Shown here in pieces: positions 21,672 to 21,908 of a stretch of DNA of 21,908 nt (position 1 is its first letter; each line of letters starts with the position of its first letter). The notes beneath the pieces are model-generated. The model was not told the DNA's origin. It made no database searches and was given only the letters and a program-made list of their open reading frames with translations. The stretch is from a virus, in the IMG/VR virus record IMGVR_UViG_3300007735_000480, positions 1 through 21,908 of that record; one strand, written 5' to 3'. A program made the translations under genes and the position numbers.

Positions 21672-21908
21672 GCCACCGGATGCCCATCGATCACGTCCGC
21701 AAGCAGCACGCCGTGCGCTTCGGCAAGGAGGTCCGCAAGGCGCGCCTCGCAAAGGGGCTCTCGCGCCGCGCGCTCGCGCTCCAGCTCGCCATCGGCGAGA
21801 GCGCCCTGTGGACGTACGAGAGCGGCGGAAACCTGCCCCGCATCGAGACCGCCCAGCGGCTCGCGTCCGGCCTCGGCGCGCCGATCCTCGTCGAGATCGT
21901 CCTGGAGT
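21668..21908 (+). CDS. HTH (Xre-type) regulator, cut by the window end
   Basis: ATG 21668 opens a frame still open at the last base, 80 residues so far. Residues 16-75 are a helix-turn-helix domain (RFGKEVRKARLAKGLSRRAL, LQLAIGESALWTYESGGNLP, ETAQRLASGLGAPI). A phage regulator located after int may control integrase or early genes. The C-terminal part is not visible. Confidence 0.7.
   Translation, partial: MSHRMPIDHVRKQHAVRFGKEVRKARLAKGLSRRALALQLAIGESALWTYESGGNLPRIETAQRLASGLGAPILVEIVLE

Noticed and set aside
19702-21687. 661-codon leftward open frame opposite integrase and neighbours
   Set aside because: It is the complement of clearly coding rightward genes with intact catalytic motifs, and its composition (Arg/Ala/Val/Asp runs) is typical of antisense frames in GC-rich DNA.
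1-21908. tRNA or rRNA genes, insertion sequences
   Set aside because: No tRNA-like cloverleaf, rRNA motif or transposase was noticed while reading both strands. This was by eye only and short tRNAs could be missed.

Overview
The window is a contiguous piece of a temperate, long-tailed (siphovirus-type) phage or prophage with an HK97-like head, from a high-GC host. The GC-rich sequence, frequent GTG starts, ATGA/GTGA/TGATG gene overlaps and a promoter that predicts a leaderless mRNA all fit an actinobacterial or similar high-GC bacterium. The species cannot be named from the sequence. No tRNA, rRNA or clear bacterial chromosomal gene was seen, so the whole window reads as phage.

Layout. Bases 1-2420 are the end of the head module: a C-terminal gene fragment (possibly portal), a small ORF, the prohead protease, and a major capsid protein with a fused scaffold whose frame is broken near base 2202. 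Bases 2529-6629 hold a four-gene cargo block, an FkbM-type methyltransferase and three GT-B glycosyltransferases, inserted between capsid and connector genes with stop/start overlaps throughout. Bases 6626-9299 are head-tail adaptor, gp10-like neck protein, tail terminator and tail tube. Bases 9296-9915 are the tail assembly chaperone pair with a canonical -1 slippery heptamer (CCCTTTG). Bases 9915-15019 are tape measure, tail hub-like protein, a two-domain beta-rich tail-tip protein and a small tail-end protein. No holin or endolysin is visible.

Bases 14930-16262 form the lysogeny switch: a leftward HTH repressor with a coiled coil, a rightward Cro-like gene driven by TTGACA-N17-TATGGT with its ATG at the expected +1, mirrored GCGTATG operator half-sites, a SOS-box-like palindrome before a leftward small gene, a G14 tract and an endonuclease VII-like fragment. 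Bases 16327-20202 are recombination and replication: a RecB/Cas4-type nuclease with four cysteines placed for an iron-sulphur cluster, a probable annealing protein whose stop appears lost (TGATG to TGTTG), several small zinc-binding or HTH proteins, a replication-organiser-like protein whose gene contains five exact 9-bp iterons at 11-bp period (candidate origin), and an Hjc-like nuclease. Bases 20199-21908 are an excisionase-like HTH gene, a tyrosine integrase, a repeat-bearing segment that may be attP, and a truncated HTH gene.

The strongest points for follow-up are the virion-glycosylation-like block, the intragenic iteron origin, the repeats after the integrase, the leaderless divergent switch, and two single-base lesions (capsid and annealing protein) that may be assembly errors or real.
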